Assembly: GCA_037200125.1 (NCBI GenBank)
Contig: JBBCGS010000007.1
Span: 868,001 to 932,000, forward strand
Reading direction: 5' to 3'
Source: JADGHX01 sp037200125
GTDB taxonomy: Bacteria > Pseudomonadota > Gammaproteobacteria > Steroidobacterales > Steroidobacteraceae
DNA: 64,000 bases
Part shown: positions 1 to 9,143 of the stretch, piece by piece
Layout: each line of letters begins with the position of its first letter
Numbering within the stretch: position 1 is the stretch's first letter
Translations under genes and position numbers: made by a program
Notes under the pieces: generated by a model
Told to the model about the DNA's origin: nothing
Database searches by the model: none
What the model saw: the letters and a program-made list of their open reading frames with translations, nothing else

Positions 1-407
1 ACGAATTCCCCGTCGGCGAAACCATCGCCGATGGACTCGCCACGCGCATTCCTTCACCGCAAACGGTGGAAGTCCTGCGCGAGGTGCTCGACGACGTGAT
101 CGAAGTGAGCGAAGCCGAGATCGCCAACGCGATTCGCCTGCTCGCCGAGACGCTGCATCAAATGGCCGAAGGCGCCGGCGCCGCGGCGCTGGCGGGCGCC
201 ATGCAACTGCATCGCCGGCTCACGCGGCAGCGCGTGGGCATCGTGCTCTCGGGCGGCAACATCACGTCGAACCAGTTGCTCAGAATCCTTCACGGCGAAG
301 TGCTTCCTGGAGGCGTGAGAGGCTCTCAACTGCCCGGTGCGCTCGCGAACATGGAATACGGCGAGCGTTCGCTCGACCGCGACCCGGCGGGCATGACGCC
401 GCAATGA
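1..407 (+). CDS. ilvA: threonine dehydratase, C-terminal part (truncated by window start)
   Basis: This is the 3' end of a PLP-dependent threonine/serine ammonia-lyase, which deaminates threonine to 2-oxobutanoate, the first step towards isoleucine. The open frame runs from base 3 with no start in the window. It reads GETIADGLA near the beginning and then EGAGAAALAGA and GIVLSGGNI, the usual C-terminal motifs of the short catabolic-type family (TdcB/IlvA without a long ACT domain). The stop at 405-407 is followed directly by the leu genes on the same strand, which fits an ilv-leu cluster. The allosteric class cannot be judged because the N-terminal half is missing. Confidence 0.82.
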   Translation, partial: EFPVGETIADGLATRIPSPQTVEVLREVLDDVIEVSEAEIANAIRLLAETLHQMAEGAGAAALAGAMQLHRRLTRQRVGIVLSGGNITSNQLLRILHGEVLPGGVRGSQLPGALANMEYGERSLDRDPAGMTPQ

Positions 408-469
408 CTATTACCCATGAAGTGGCTCATAAAGTGGCCGATAAAGAGAACACCAGAGGAACCCAACCA

Positions 470-2056
470 ATGGCTCCGAACCCAGACCCGGTGTTGATCT
501 TCGATACCACCCTGCGCGATGGCGAGCAGGCTCCCGGCTGCAGCATGACGCGCCCGGAGAAACTCCGCGTCGCGCGCGCGCTCGCCGAGCTCGGCGTGGA
601 TGTGATCGAAGCCGGGTTCCCCGCCGCCTCGCGTGGCGACTGGGAGAGCGTCAACTCCGTGGCCCGCGAGATTCAGGGCGCGATCATTTGCGGCCTCGCC
701 CGCTGCAACAAGGACGACATCGAGCTGGCCGCGAAGGCCTTGAAGGATGCGCCCAGGCATCGCATCCACGTGTTTCTCGCGACGAGCGCCATTCATCGCC
801 AGTACAAGCTCAACATGGCGGAGGAGCAGATCCTCAGGACGGCCGTTGATGGCGTGAAGATGGCTCGCGACTTGTGCGAAGACGTCGAGTTCTCGCCGGA
901 AGACGCGTCCCGCACGGAGCTCGAGTTTCTTGCGCAGGTTGTCGAAGCCGCCATCGACGCGGGCGCGACGACCGTGAATATTCCGGACACGGTGGGCTAC
1001 ACCGTGCCCGATGAGTTCGCCGAGCTGTTCCGCTACCTGCGCAAGAACGTGCGCGGGATCGAGCGCGCGCGGCTTTCGGTTCACTGCCACGACGATCTCG
1101 GCATGGCCGTCGCGAACAGCCTCACGGCCGTGGTCGCCGGCGCGCGCCAGATCGAGTGCACCATCAACGGCATCGGCGAGCGCGCGGGTAACTGCTCGCT
1201 CGAGGAAGTGGTCATGGCGATGCGTACGCGCGACGCGTTCTTCAACGTGCGCACGAACATCCAGACCACCCGCCTCTACCCGACCTCCCGTCTCGTCTCG
1301 AACATCACCGGCATGCCGGTACCGCGCAATAAAGCGGTAGTGGGCGAGAACGCCTTTGCGCACGAGAGCGGCATCCATCAGCACGGCATGCTCAAGCACG
1401 CTTCGACGTATGAAATCATGCGGCCCGAAGACGTTGGGCTGGCTCGCACGACGCTCGTGCTCGGCAAGCACAGCGGCCGCCATGCGTTCCGTGATCGCGT
1501 CAAGCAGCTCGGCTTCGAGCTCGACGACATCGAGTTCAACCGCGTGTTCGAAGAGTTCAAGGCGCTCGCGGACAAGAAGAAAGAGCTGTTCGATGGCGAC
1601 ATCGAAGCGCTCGTGCTGCGCGCCGAAGGCTCGGCGTCGGGCCCGTGGACGCTCGCTGGCCTCAAGACCGCGACCGACAGCGCCAATCCCGCAGCCGAGG
1701 CGACGGTCCGCCTCGAGCATTCGGACGGCCGCGTCGCCGAGCGCACCGTCACGGGCGATGGCCCGGTGGACGCGGCGTTCAAGGCGATCGAGGCCGCGAC
1801 CGGCATCAATGTGGTCCTGCGCAAGTTCGAAGTGCGCGGCGTGACGGAAGGTGAGGATGCGCAGGGCGAGGCCATCGTGTACGTCGAGTACAATCAGCGC
1901 ACCTATCGGGGCTCGAGCGTCAGCACCAACATCGTCGAATCGAGCTCCAAGGCCTTCCTCGAAGTGATCAATCGAATCGAGCTTGCGATCAAGACCGGCG
2001 GCCGCGCGCGCGACGAGCGCACCGGTGCCGCACGGATCGCGCAAGCCGCGGTCTGA
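470..2056 (+). CDS. leuA: 2-isopropylmalate synthase LeuA
   Basis: LeuA condenses acetyl-CoA with 2-oxoisovalerate, the committed step of leucine synthesis. The 528-residue product has FDTTLRDGEQAPG at about residues 11-23, HCHDDLG near 205 (metal ligands), NGIGERAGN near 237 and HESGIHQHG near 320. A C-terminal LeuA dimerisation domain, site of leucine feedback in the family, fills roughly residues 390-520. I chose ATG 470 because AGAGGA lies nine bases upstream and the product then begins like other LeuA proteins. An in-frame ATG at 404 overlapping the previous stop would add 22 residues. It is the first leucine gene of the cluster, followed by ilvE. Confidence 0.95.
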   Translation: MAPNPDPVLIFDTTLRDGEQAPGCSMTRPEKLRVARALAELGVDVIEAGFPAASRGDWESVNSVAREIQGAIICGLARCNKDDIELAAKALKDAPRHRIHVFLATSAIHRQYKLNMAEEQILRTAVDGVKMARDLCEDVEFSPEDASRTELEFLAQVVEAAIDAGATTVNIPDTVGYTVPDEFAELFRYLRKNVRGIERARLSVHCHDDLGMAVANSLTAVVAGARQIECTINGIGERAGNCSLEEVVMAMRTRDAFFNVRTNIQTTRLYPTSRLVSNITGMPVPRNKAVVGENAFAHESGIHQHGMLKHASTYEIMRPEDVGLARTTLVLGKHSGRHAFRDRVKQLGFELDDIEFNRVFEEFKALADKKKELFDGDIEALVLRAEGSASGPWTLAGLKTATDSANPAAEATVRLEHSDGRVAERTVTGDGPVDAAFKAIEAATGINVVLRKFEVRGVTEGEDAQGEAIVYVEYNQRTYRGSSVSTNIVESSSKAFLEVINRIELAIKTGGRARDERTGAARIAQAAV

Positions 2057-2085
2057 CGGACCGCGCCAGTTTCCGGAGAGCATTC

Positions 2086-3045
2086 ATGCCCATTCCCGCT
2101 ACGCAATTCATCTGGTTCAACGGCAAGCTCGTCCCGTGGGAAAAAGCCACGGTGCACGTGATGTCCCATGCCCTGCACTACGCCTCCTCCGTATTCGAAG
2201 GCGTTCGCGCGTATGAGACGAAAACTGGCGTAGCGATTTTCCGCCTGCGCGATCACACGCGGCGGCTGTTCGACTCGGCGAAGATCTATCGCATCAACGT
2301 GCCGTTCTCGCAGGAGCAGATCAGCGAGGCGTGCCGGCAGGTCGTGGCGGTGAATGACCTGTCGCGCGGCGCGTACCTTCGCCCGATTATCTTCAAGGGC
2401 TACGGCGAGATCGGCGTGTCGCCCAAGGTGGACCCGCCTACTGAAGTGGCGATTGCCGCTTGGGAATGGGGCAAATATCTCGGCAGCGACAGCGAAGAAC
2501 AGGGCGTGGACGTGTGCGTGTCGTCCTGGCAGCGCGTGGCGCCGAACACTATTCCGGCGCTGGCCAAGGCGGCGGGCAACTATCTCTCGAGCCAGCTCAT
2601 CGGCGCGGAAGCGCGCCGGCTTGGGTTTGCGGAAGGCATCGGCCTTTCGCCGGACGGCACGGTGAGCGAAGGCGCGGGCGAGAACCTGTTCCTTATCAAG
2701 GACGGCGTGCTGCTTACGCCGGGGCTTGCGAGCTCCGCCCTCGCCGGCATCACGCGGGACTGCGTGATGCGCCTGGCGCGCGACCGCGGGCTGGAAGTGA
2801 AAGAGACGTCGATTCCGCGCGAGCTGCTCTACATCGCGGATGAGCTGTTCATGACGGGTACGGCCGCCGAGATCACGCCGATTCGGTCGGTGGATCGGCT
2901 GGCCGTTGGAAACGGGAAGCGCGGCCCCATCACGGAGTCGCTGCAGGCGGCGTTCTTCGGGCTGTTCTCGGGCAAGACCGCCGACAAGTGGGGCTGGCTC
3001 GATCCGGTGGATATGAACGCTCCGCGTAGGGCTGCCGCTATTTGA
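2086..3045 (+). CDS. ilvE: branched-chain amino acid aminotransferase IlvE
   Basis: This class IV PLP aminotransferase carries out the final transamination giving leucine, isoleucine and valine. The 319-residue product shows FEGVRAYET near residue 37, the PLP lysine at about K161 in ALAKAAGNY, and GTVSEGAGENLF, the D/E-x-x-N segment typical of the family. GTAAEITPI near the C-terminus is also standard. Its length matches bacterial IlvE. It sits 29 bases after leuA and just before leuC, so all four activities are probably co-transcribed. A D-amino-acid aminotransferase role is less likely given this pathway context. Confidence 0.93.
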   Translation: MPIPATQFIWFNGKLVPWEKATVHVMSHALHYASSVFEGVRAYETKTGVAIFRLRDHTRRLFDSAKIYRINVPFSQEQISEACRQVVAVNDLSRGAYLRPIIFKGYGEIGVSPKVDPPTEVAIAAWEWGKYLGSDSEEQGVDVCVSSWQRVAPNTIPALAKAAGNYLSSQLIGAEARRLGFAEGIGLSPDGTVSEGAGENLFLIKDGVLLTPGLASSALAGITRDCVMRLARDRGLEVKETSIPRELLYIADELFMTGTAAEITPIRSVDRLAVGNGKRGPITESLQAAFFGLFSGKTADKWGWLDPVDMNAPRRAAAI

Positions 3046-3090
3046 TCTTTGTATGAGAAGCGCCGTAGGGGGCTGCTCGCTGAAAAATTT

Positions 3091-4500
3091 ATGACTCAAC
3101 CCAAGACGATGTTCGAGAAGGTCTGGGAGCAGCATCTGGTTGCTCCGCAGAGCGCTGATACGCCCGCTGTACTGTTTATCGACCTGCACCTCATTCATGA
3201 GGTGACTTCGCCGCAGGCCTTCACCGTGCTCCGCGAGCGCGGCATCAAGGTGCGGCGGCCGGATCTCACGCTTGCGACGATGGATCACTCCACGCCTACG
3301 CGCACCGAGCAGGTGTTTGGCGGAGCACCGATTACGATCGAGTCGGCGGCGAAGCAGATTCACGCTCTGGAGAAGAATGCTGCCGAGTTCGGCGTCGAGC
3401 TGCTCGGGCTTCAGAACAGCCTGCGCGGCATCGTGCATGTCATTGGGCCCGAGCTGGGCGTGACGCAGCCGGGTAAGACGATCGTGTGCGGTGACAGCCA
3501 CACGAGCACGCATGGTGCGTTCGGCGCGCTGGCGTTCGGCATCGGCTCCACCGAAGTCGGGCACGTGTTCGCGTCTCAGTGTCTGTTGCAGACGAAGCCC
3601 AAGACGCTTGCGGTGAATGCTCACGGCAGGCTGCGGCCGGGTGTGACGGCGAAGGATCTGATCCTCGCGATCATCGGCAAGCTTGGCGTCGGCGGCGGCA
3701 CGGGGCACGTCATCGAGTTCCGTGGCGACGCCATTCGGGCGCTCGACATGGACGAGCGCATGACCGTGTGCAACATGTCGATCGAAGCCGGCGCCCGCGC
3801 CGGAATGATTGCGCCGGATGAGACGACTTACGCTTATCTCGAAAAGACTCCACGCGCGCCGAAGGGCGCTGCCTGGGATGCGGCTGTAGCACGCTGGAAG
3901 CAGCTGCCGACCGACTCTGGCGCGAAGTTCGATCAGGAGATCGACATCGACGCCGCGAACCTCGAACCGATGATCACCTACGGCACCAATCCCGGCATGG
4001 TGATCGCCGTAACGGGTTCGGTGCCCGAGCGTAACGGCGACGCGGCGTTCGACAAATCGCTCGCCTATATGGGCTTCGAGGCCGGCGCGGCGATCCGCGA
4101 CAAGCCGGTGAACGTCGTGTTCGTCGGCAGCTGCACGAATGCGCGCCTGTCGGACCTGCGTGATGCCGCTTCTGTTCTTCGCGGTCGCAAGATCGCGCCG
4201 GGCGTGCAGATGCTCGTCGTCCCGGGCTCGCAGCAGATCAAGAAAGCCGCCGAGGCCGAAGGCCTCGATCAGGTGTTCAAGGACGCCGGCGCCGAGTGGC
4301 GCGAGAGCGGCTGCTCGATGTGCCTCGGCATGAACGGCGACCTCGTGGGTGCCGGGCAATATTCCGTGAGCACCAGCAACCGCAACTTCGAAGGTCGCCA
4401 GGGCATCGGCGCGCGGACGCTGCTCGCGAGCCCGCTGACCGCCGCGGCGTCCGCTGTGCGCGGCAAGGTGACCGATCCGCGTGAGTTTCTCGCGGGCTGA
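3091..4500 (+). CDS. leuC: 3-isopropylmalate dehydratase large subunit LeuC
   Basis: LeuC is the iron-sulfur subunit of isopropylmalate isomerase, which interconverts 2- and 3-isopropylmalate. Family marks are FEKVWEQHLV at the start, MDHSTPT, GDSHTSTHGAFGA and the cluster cysteines in VGSCTNARLSD and ESGCSMCLGMN. With ATG 3091 the protein has 469 residues, the normal size. The frame stays open upstream to 3049, but that adds an atypical basic extension, and a start at 3109 is also possible. The partner leuD follows after about 100 bases without an obvious gene. Confidence 0.95.
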   Translation: MTQPKTMFEKVWEQHLVAPQSADTPAVLFIDLHLIHEVTSPQAFTVLRERGIKVRRPDLTLATMDHSTPTRTEQVFGGAPITIESAAKQIHALEKNAAEFGVELLGLQNSLRGIVHVIGPELGVTQPGKTIVCGDSHTSTHGAFGALAFGIGSTEVGHVFASQCLLQTKPKTLAVNAHGRLRPGVTAKDLILAIIGKLGVGGGTGHVIEFRGDAIRALDMDERMTVCNMSIEAGARAGMIAPDETTYAYLEKTPRAPKGAAWDAAVARWKQLPTDSGAKFDQEIDIDAANLEPMITYGTNPGMVIAVTGSVPERNGDAAFDKSLAYMGFEAGAAIRDKPVNVVFVGSCTNARLSDLRDAASVLRGRKIAPGVQMLVVPGSQQIKKAAEAEGLDQVFKDAGAEWRESGCSMCLGMNGDLVGAGQYSVSTSNRNFEGRQGIGARTLLASPLTAAASAVRGKVTDPREFLAG

Positions 4501-4599
4501 ACTGAAACCGAAAAGCGGTAGTGGGCGCCGCTCCTTGCAAGCGCCCGCCGCACAAAGATAGCGCCGCGCCAAACTCGCGCGCGGTTTGCGTTGAGGCTT

Positions 4600-5181
4600 A
4601 TGGAACCGATCAAAACCATTCGTTCGAGAACGGCGGTAATCCCGCTCACGAACATCGACACCGACCAGATCATCCCTGCCCGCTTCCTTCGTGCGACCAC
4701 GCGCGATGGCTTCGGCAAGCACCTCTTCTCCGAGTGGCGTTACGACGCGAACGGCGCGCCGCGCCCCGACTTCGTGCTGAACAGGCCCGAAGCGCGGGGC
4801 TGCGAGATCCTCGTCGCCGGGCGCAACTTCGGCTGCGGCTCTTCGCGCGAGCACGCGCCCTGGGCGCTTACGGATTTCGGCTTCAAGGCGGTGATCAGCA
4901 CCGAGTTCGCGGATATCTTCCGGAACAACTCGCTGAAGAACGGGCTTGTGCCGGTGCTCGTAGATGATGCGACGTCGGAGTGGCTCATTGCCAATCCGGG
5001 CGTCGAGCTCACTATCGACATCGAGACGTCTACGCTGACGATGCCCAACGGCAAGACGGTGAAATTCCCGCTGGAGCCGTTCGCGCGTTACTGCCTCATG
5101 AATGGCGTGGATGAGCTGGGCTTCCTGCTGCGACAGGACGCGGCGATTTCCGCTTACGAAGCGATGCGGGTGTCGGCATGA
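4600..5181 (+). CDS. leuD: 3-isopropylmalate dehydratase small subunit LeuD
   Basis: LeuD is the swivelling small subunit of isopropylmalate isomerase and acts with LeuC. The protein shows LTNIDTDQIIPARFL near the N-terminus, GRNFGCGSSREHAPWAL near residue 73 and FRNNSLKNGL, all standard for LeuD. ATG 4600 gives 193 residues; a TTG at 4591 is in frame and would add three. The end overlaps the start of leuB as ATGA at 5178-5181, so translation is probably coupled. Confidence 0.94.
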   Translation: MEPIKTIRSRTAVIPLTNIDTDQIIPARFLRATTRDGFGKHLFSEWRYDANGAPRPDFVLNRPEARGCEILVAGRNFGCGSSREHAPWALTDFGFKAVISTEFADIFRNNSLKNGLVPVLVDDATSEWLIANPGVELTIDIETSTLTMPNGKTVKFPLEPFARYCLMNGVDELGFLLRQDAAISAYEAMRVSA

Positions 5182-6242
5182 AGGCGCGTATCACGGTGCT
5201 CGGGGGCGATGGCATTGGCCCCGAAGTTGTCGCTGAAGGCGTGCGGTGCCTGAAGGCGATTGGCGAGAGGTTCGGGCATACGTTCGAGCTGAGCGAAGCG
5301 GATTTCGGCGGCATTGCCATCGACAGGCACAACGATCCGCTGCCGCAGGCGACGCTCGATGCGTGTCTGTCGGCGGATGCGGTTCTGCTGGGCGCGATCG
5401 GCGGGCCGAAATGGTCGGCGCCGAATGCGAAGCTGCGGCCGGAGACCGGCCTGCTTCGCTTGCGCAAGGAGCTGGGGGTTTACGCGAATCTGCGGCCGGT
5501 GCGCGTTCTCAAAGCGCTCGTCGACTCGTCGACCCTCAAGCCTGAAGTGCTGGAGGGCGTTGACCTGGTGTTCATCCGCGAGCTGACCGGCGGCATTTAC
5601 TTCGGCGAAAAGCGCCGCACGGCGACTACCGCCGAGGACGTATGCACGTATACGGTCGCCGAAGTCGAGCGTGTCACGCGCGTCGCCGCGCGGCTGGCGC
5701 GCGAGCGGCGCAAAAAGCTTACGTCGATCGACAAGTCGAACGTGCTCGAGACGTCGCGGCTGTGGCGCGAAGTGGTTGAGCGCGTGATGAAGGCCGAGTT
5801 CCCCGATGTGCAGCTCGAACACATCCTGGTGGATGCGGCGGCGATGCACCTGATCCGGCGGCCGCGTGATTTCGACGTGCTGGTCACGGAGAACATGTTT
5901 GGCGACATCCTGACGGATGAAGCGTCGATGCTGGCGAGCTCGCTCGGCATGCTGCCGTCGGCGTCGCTTGGCGACACGAAGCGCGGCCTCTATGAGCCTA
6001 TCCATGGCTCCGCGCCCGATATCGCCGGCAAAGGCATCGCGAATCCGTATGGAACGATCTTCAGTGTCGCGATGCTGCTGCGGCACTCGCTCGAGCTTAC
6101 TAAAGAAGCCGATGCGCTCGATGCCGCTGCGATTCGTGCGATGGAAGCCGGCGCTCGTACTCCCGATATCGCTGGTGCCGGCACCAAGCGCACAACGCGC
6201 GAGGTCGGCGACGCGGTGATCGCGGCATTGCTGTCGGCCTAG
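5178..6242 (+). CDS. leuB: 3-isopropylmalate dehydrogenase LeuB
   Basis: LeuB oxidatively decarboxylates 3-isopropylmalate to 2-oxoisocaproate using NAD+. The 354-residue protein carries GGDGIGPEVV at its start, LLGAIGGPKW, RELTGGIYFG, and the dinucleotide and metal-binding stretch ENMFGDILTDEASML, with GSAPDIAGKGIANP further on. It is complete and of normal length. It overlaps leuD by four bases and is the last gene of the leucine cluster; the next gene faces the opposite way. Confidence 0.95.
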   Translation: MKARITVLGGDGIGPEVVAEGVRCLKAIGERFGHTFELSEADFGGIAIDRHNDPLPQATLDACLSADAVLLGAIGGPKWSAPNAKLRPETGLLRLRKELGVYANLRPVRVLKALVDSSTLKPEVLEGVDLVFIRELTGGIYFGEKRRTATTAEDVCTYTVAEVERVTRVAARLARERRKKLTSIDKSNVLETSRLWREVVERVMKAEFPDVQLEHILVDAAAMHLIRRPRDFDVLVTENMFGDILTDEASMLASSLGMLPSASLGDTKRGLYEPIHGSAPDIAGKGIANPYGTIFSVAMLLRHSLELTKEADALDAAAIRAMEAGARTPDIAGAGTKRTTREVGDAVIAALLSA

Positions 6243-6262
6243 GCGTTCGCATAGGTATAGCT

Positions 6263-6967
6263 CTACCAAGGAACCGTGCGGCCGAGATAGTCCAGATACC
6301 GCAAACCCGCCCTGCCCCGCACGGAAAGCAGCGTGCGCACCAGGCCGGGGATGCTTTCCTCGATGCTCAGGCGCCCATCCGCGCCGCCCATGTCAGTACG
6401 AACCCAGCCCGGCGCCATCAACACCAGCGCACGGGAATCCCCGGAGTGGCGCGCCGCGAAGCTCCGCATGAAGGTATTGAGCGCCGCCTTGCTTCCGCGA
6501 TACACCTCGCGCATGCCGTTCGTGTTGTTGGTCACGCTGCCCTGGCCTGACGACATCACTCCGATCGTGCCTTCCGGCGTAACGAGGTCATGCAGAGCCT
6601 CCACTACGCGCATCGGGCTCAGAGCATTCGTCACCATCACCCGAACGAACTCCTCCGTCGTCACCTCGCCGAGGGTCTCGTTCGGATCGTTGGTCACGCC
6701 CGCATTCACAAACAGCATGTCGAATGCTCTGCCCGCGAGACCGGAGCGTAGTGCGACGATCTGATTCACCCTGGTGATATCGACGGTCTCGATTTCGATG
6801 CGCCCGGCCGAGGCATCCGCAAGATCATGCAGTTTGGTGCGTGCCGTTCCGCGCACGGTGCCCACGACACCCCAGCCCTGTTTCAGAAACTCCTCGGCCA
6901 TCGCGTAGCCGAGACCGCGCGAGGCGCCGATGAGCAGCAGGTTCTTTTGTTCGGTAGGTGTCGACAT
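6263..6967 (-). CDS. short-chain dehydrogenase/reductase (SDR family)
   Basis: This is a 234-residue Rossmann-fold oxidoreductase. The cofactor motif GASRGLG is at residues 14-20, NAG at about 88-90, a serine pair near 139 and the catalytic YxxxK as YRGSK at about 156-160. These place it in the classical SDR family, and an NAD(P)-dependent reaction is expected. The substrate cannot be read from sequence. It converges with leuB and diverges from the LysR gene at 7095, with about 130 bases between start codons, so that regulator may control it. Confidence 0.85.
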   Translation of the reverse strand: MSTPTEQKNLLLIGASRGLGYAMAEEFLKQGWGVVGTVRGTARTKLHDLADASAGRIEIETVDITRVNQIVALRSGLAGRAFDMLFVNAGVTNDPNETLGEVTTEEFVRVMVTNALSPMRVVEALHDLVTPEGTIGVMSSGQGSVTNNTNGMREVYRGSKAALNTFMRSFAARHSGDSRALVLMAPGWVRTDMGGADGRLSIEESIPGLVRTLLSVRGRAGLRYLDYLGRTVPW

Positions 6968-7094
6968 GATGAGGTGGAGTTATATCGATCCCGCGGCTGC
7001 GGCGGTAGACGCACGGGATGCATTGAATACCTGCGTTGCGCGCCACGCCCGGCGCGGATAACGTGAAAGGCATGACTCGGTGGTGAATACAGCT

Positions 7095-8012
7095 ATGGCT
7101 GATACGGACCTGAATCTGCTCACCGCGCTCGACGCGCTGCTGGCGGAAGGCAGCGTGGCCGGTGCCGCTCGTCGCCTCAACTTGAGCGCGTCCGCAATGA
7201 GCAGGACGCTGGCGCGCCTTCGCGCGGCGACCGGCGATCCCCTGCTGGTGCGTGCCGGGCGTGGCCTGGTTCCCACGCCGCGTGCAACGGAGTTACGCGG
7301 TCGCGTTCGGGAGCTGGCGCAAGAGGTGCAGGCAGTGCTTCGGCCTGCAGCGGGAAGTGCGCGCGTGCCGGCCACGAACCGGGTGTTCACCATTCGCGCC
7401 AATGAAGGATTCATCGAGCTCTTTGCCGCCCCGCTCGTGAACGCCGTGTGGGAACGCGCTCCGGGCGTGCGTCTGCGTTTCGCGCCCAAGCCCGACAAGG
7501 ATGCGCGGCCCTTGCGGGAGGGGCTCGCCGACCTGGAAATCGGCGTCGTCGGAGAGACCGCGCCGGAGTTACGCGTGCAGCGGCTATTCCGCGACCGATT
7601 CGTGGGTGTCGTCCGTAGCGGCCATCCGCTGTTGGCGATCGGCGAAGTCACGCCCGACAGATACGCCGCGTGGGGTCACGTCGTGGCCTCGAGGCGAGGA
7701 CGCGCGGAAGGTCCCGTCGACGACGATCTGAAGGCGCTAGGCCTCGCACGCACCATCGTCGCGATAGTGCCGGGCTTTCCAGCGGCCGTGCGGGTTGCGC
7801 GTAGCTCGGACCTGGTAGCGCTGGTGACGCGGTCGTTCTTGCGAAGCCTCCGCGACGACGGCGGCCAAGGCGTGGTGAGCTTTGCGCTTCCTGTTCGCAC
7901 TCCCGACATCACCGTTTCCCAGATGTGGCATCCGCGCATGAATGCCGATCCTGGTCATCGATGGCTGCGCCGGCTCGTGCTGGATGTTTGCGGAGAGAGC
8001 GTGAGCCGGTGA
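7095..8012 (+). CDS. LysR-family transcriptional regulator
   Basis: The protein has about 305 residues. An N-terminal winged helix-turn-helix contains VAGAARRLNLSASAMSRTL, and a periplasmic-binding-like effector domain follows from about residue 90. DLNLLTALDALLAEGS at the start is the usual LysR opening. ATG 7095 is preferred; two GTG codons at 7080 and 7083 are in frame upstream. The gene is divergent from the SDR gene at 6263-6967, the classic LysR-target arrangement. The effector is unknown. Confidence 0.87.
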   Translation: MADTDLNLLTALDALLAEGSVAGAARRLNLSASAMSRTLARLRAATGDPLLVRAGRGLVPTPRATELRGRVRELAQEVQAVLRPAAGSARVPATNRVFTIRANEGFIELFAAPLVNAVWERAPGVRLRFAPKPDKDARPLREGLADLEIGVVGETAPELRVQRLFRDRFVGVVRSGHPLLAIGEVTPDRYAAWGHVVASRRGRAEGPVDDDLKALGLARTIVAIVPGFPAAVRVARSSDLVALVTRSFLRSLRDDGGQGVVSFALPVRTPDITVSQMWHPRMNADPGHRWLRRLVLDVCGESVSR

Positions 8013-8020
8013 AATACGCG

Positions 8021-8977
8021 TCAGGCGTTGGCGCGGAAGCGGCGACGGGCGAAGCCAGCGAGGCTTGCGATTCCCGACATCAGCAACCAGGCACCGGCAG
8101 GAAGCGGCACTGGCGCGGGCAACGTGCCTGCGAACGCGATGCCATGAAACTCGGTGTGACCGTACGGATCGCCGCCCATGCCGCCATACGACCCGGTGAT
8201 GAGCTGCCCGTCCATCGCGCCGAATCCACCGGTCACGCCTGCGAGCGGCGCGAGAATGGAACCCGCCGGATTCTTGCTGCCCGTCAGCGTCACCGACGTC
8301 GCGTTGATGAAGTTGTAGAGCACGTACGCGGAGCTGATGCCCGTGAGGTTCACGTTGCCGTTCTGGAAGACGGCGTTGTTGCCCGTGACGTTGATGAGCA
8401 CCGTCGAGCCCGTCGGCGCCGCGATGTTGACGGCATTCGTGCTGGTGAGATCCGCCGCCGAAAGCGTGAACACGTTGAGCGTGCTGCTCGTGCCGTTCAG
8501 GTTGAGCGTGCCGAAAGAAATCGAGGACGTGCCGTTCGCCCCGAGCCCGCCCAGCGACAGTGAGAGCGACTCGTACTGCAGTTCCGCGGCGGAGAAATCC
8601 ACCAGGGTCTGGCCGAACGTGCCACCCGTCGCCGTGAAAGACGTGCGATTGATCGCGCCGCCGACGTAGAGGGCGCCGTTCTGCCCCTGCCCTACGCCAC
8701 CATTAGTCGCCGTGAGATTGCCACCCACGACGAGCCGCGCCGAATTGGGATTCAGAGAAGGATTGCCGGCGATGGCCGAGGCGACCGAGTAGTTCTGCAG
8801 GCTGACGTCGCCGCCGGCCGCGAGGTTGCCACCGGAGTCCGTGCTCTGCGAGGAGAAATTGCCCGAGCCGAACACGAATACACCGTAATCGGCGGCTGGC
8901 CCGACGATGGCTGCACTGGCGGCAGCGGATGCGACGACAAAGATCGACCCCATCGCCAACTTCGGTAGCAGCTTCAT
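8021..8977 (-). CDS. choice-of-anchor A family protein with PEP-CTERM (VPLPA) sorting signal
   Basis: A 318-residue exported protein. Residues 1-23 form a signal peptide. The body is rich in Gly, Ser, Thr and Asn (GNFSSQSTDSGGNLAAGGD and later repeats), resembling the choice-of-anchor A beta-helical domain. The C-terminus carries VPLPAGAW, then a hydrophobic span, then an Arg-rich tail (ARRRFRA), which is the PEP-CTERM signal processed by an exosortase. A strong AGGAAGG lies about six bases before the ATG. It converges with the LysR gene, nine bases apart. No exosortase is in the window. A surface or biofilm-matrix role is inferred. Confidence 0.83.
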   Translation of the reverse strand: MKLLPKLAMGSIFVVASAAASAAIVGPAADYGVFVFGSGNFSSQSTDSGGNLAAGGDVSLQNYSVASAIAGNPSLNPNSARLVVGGNLTATNGGVGQGQNGALYVGGAINRTSFTATGGTFGQTLVDFSAAELQYESLSLSLGGLGANGTSSISFGTLNLNGTSSTLNVFTLSAADLTSTNAVNIAAPTGSTVLINVTGNNAVFQNGNVNLTGISSAYVLYNFINATSVTLTGSKNPAGSILAPLAGVTGGFGAMDGQLITGSYGGMGGDPYGHTEFHGIAFAGTLPAPVPLPAGAWLLMSGIASLAGFARRRFRANA

Positions 8978-9143
8978 GAAGAGCCTTCCTATGGACCGGA
9001 TGATCTACGGGAAGCATTGTTATCGTCGACTTATGACAAACAGCGGACAGAAGCGTGAAACGCGAGCGGGGCTGCAACTCTAGCAGCGAGACGGCATTGC
9101 TTCAGACCCCGTCGCCCAAGACGGGCGCGGGTGCTGGCCGCGC

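Noticed and set aside
3049..3090. Upstream extension of leuC.
   Set aside because: It adds 14 basic residues absent from the family and gives no better ribosome site.
326..4854. Very long open frames on the minus strand opposite leuA, ilvE and leuC (up to about 980 codons).
   Set aside because: They are antisense shadows of GC-rich genes, rich in Arg, Ala and His with no family motifs; the plus-strand genes are unambiguous.
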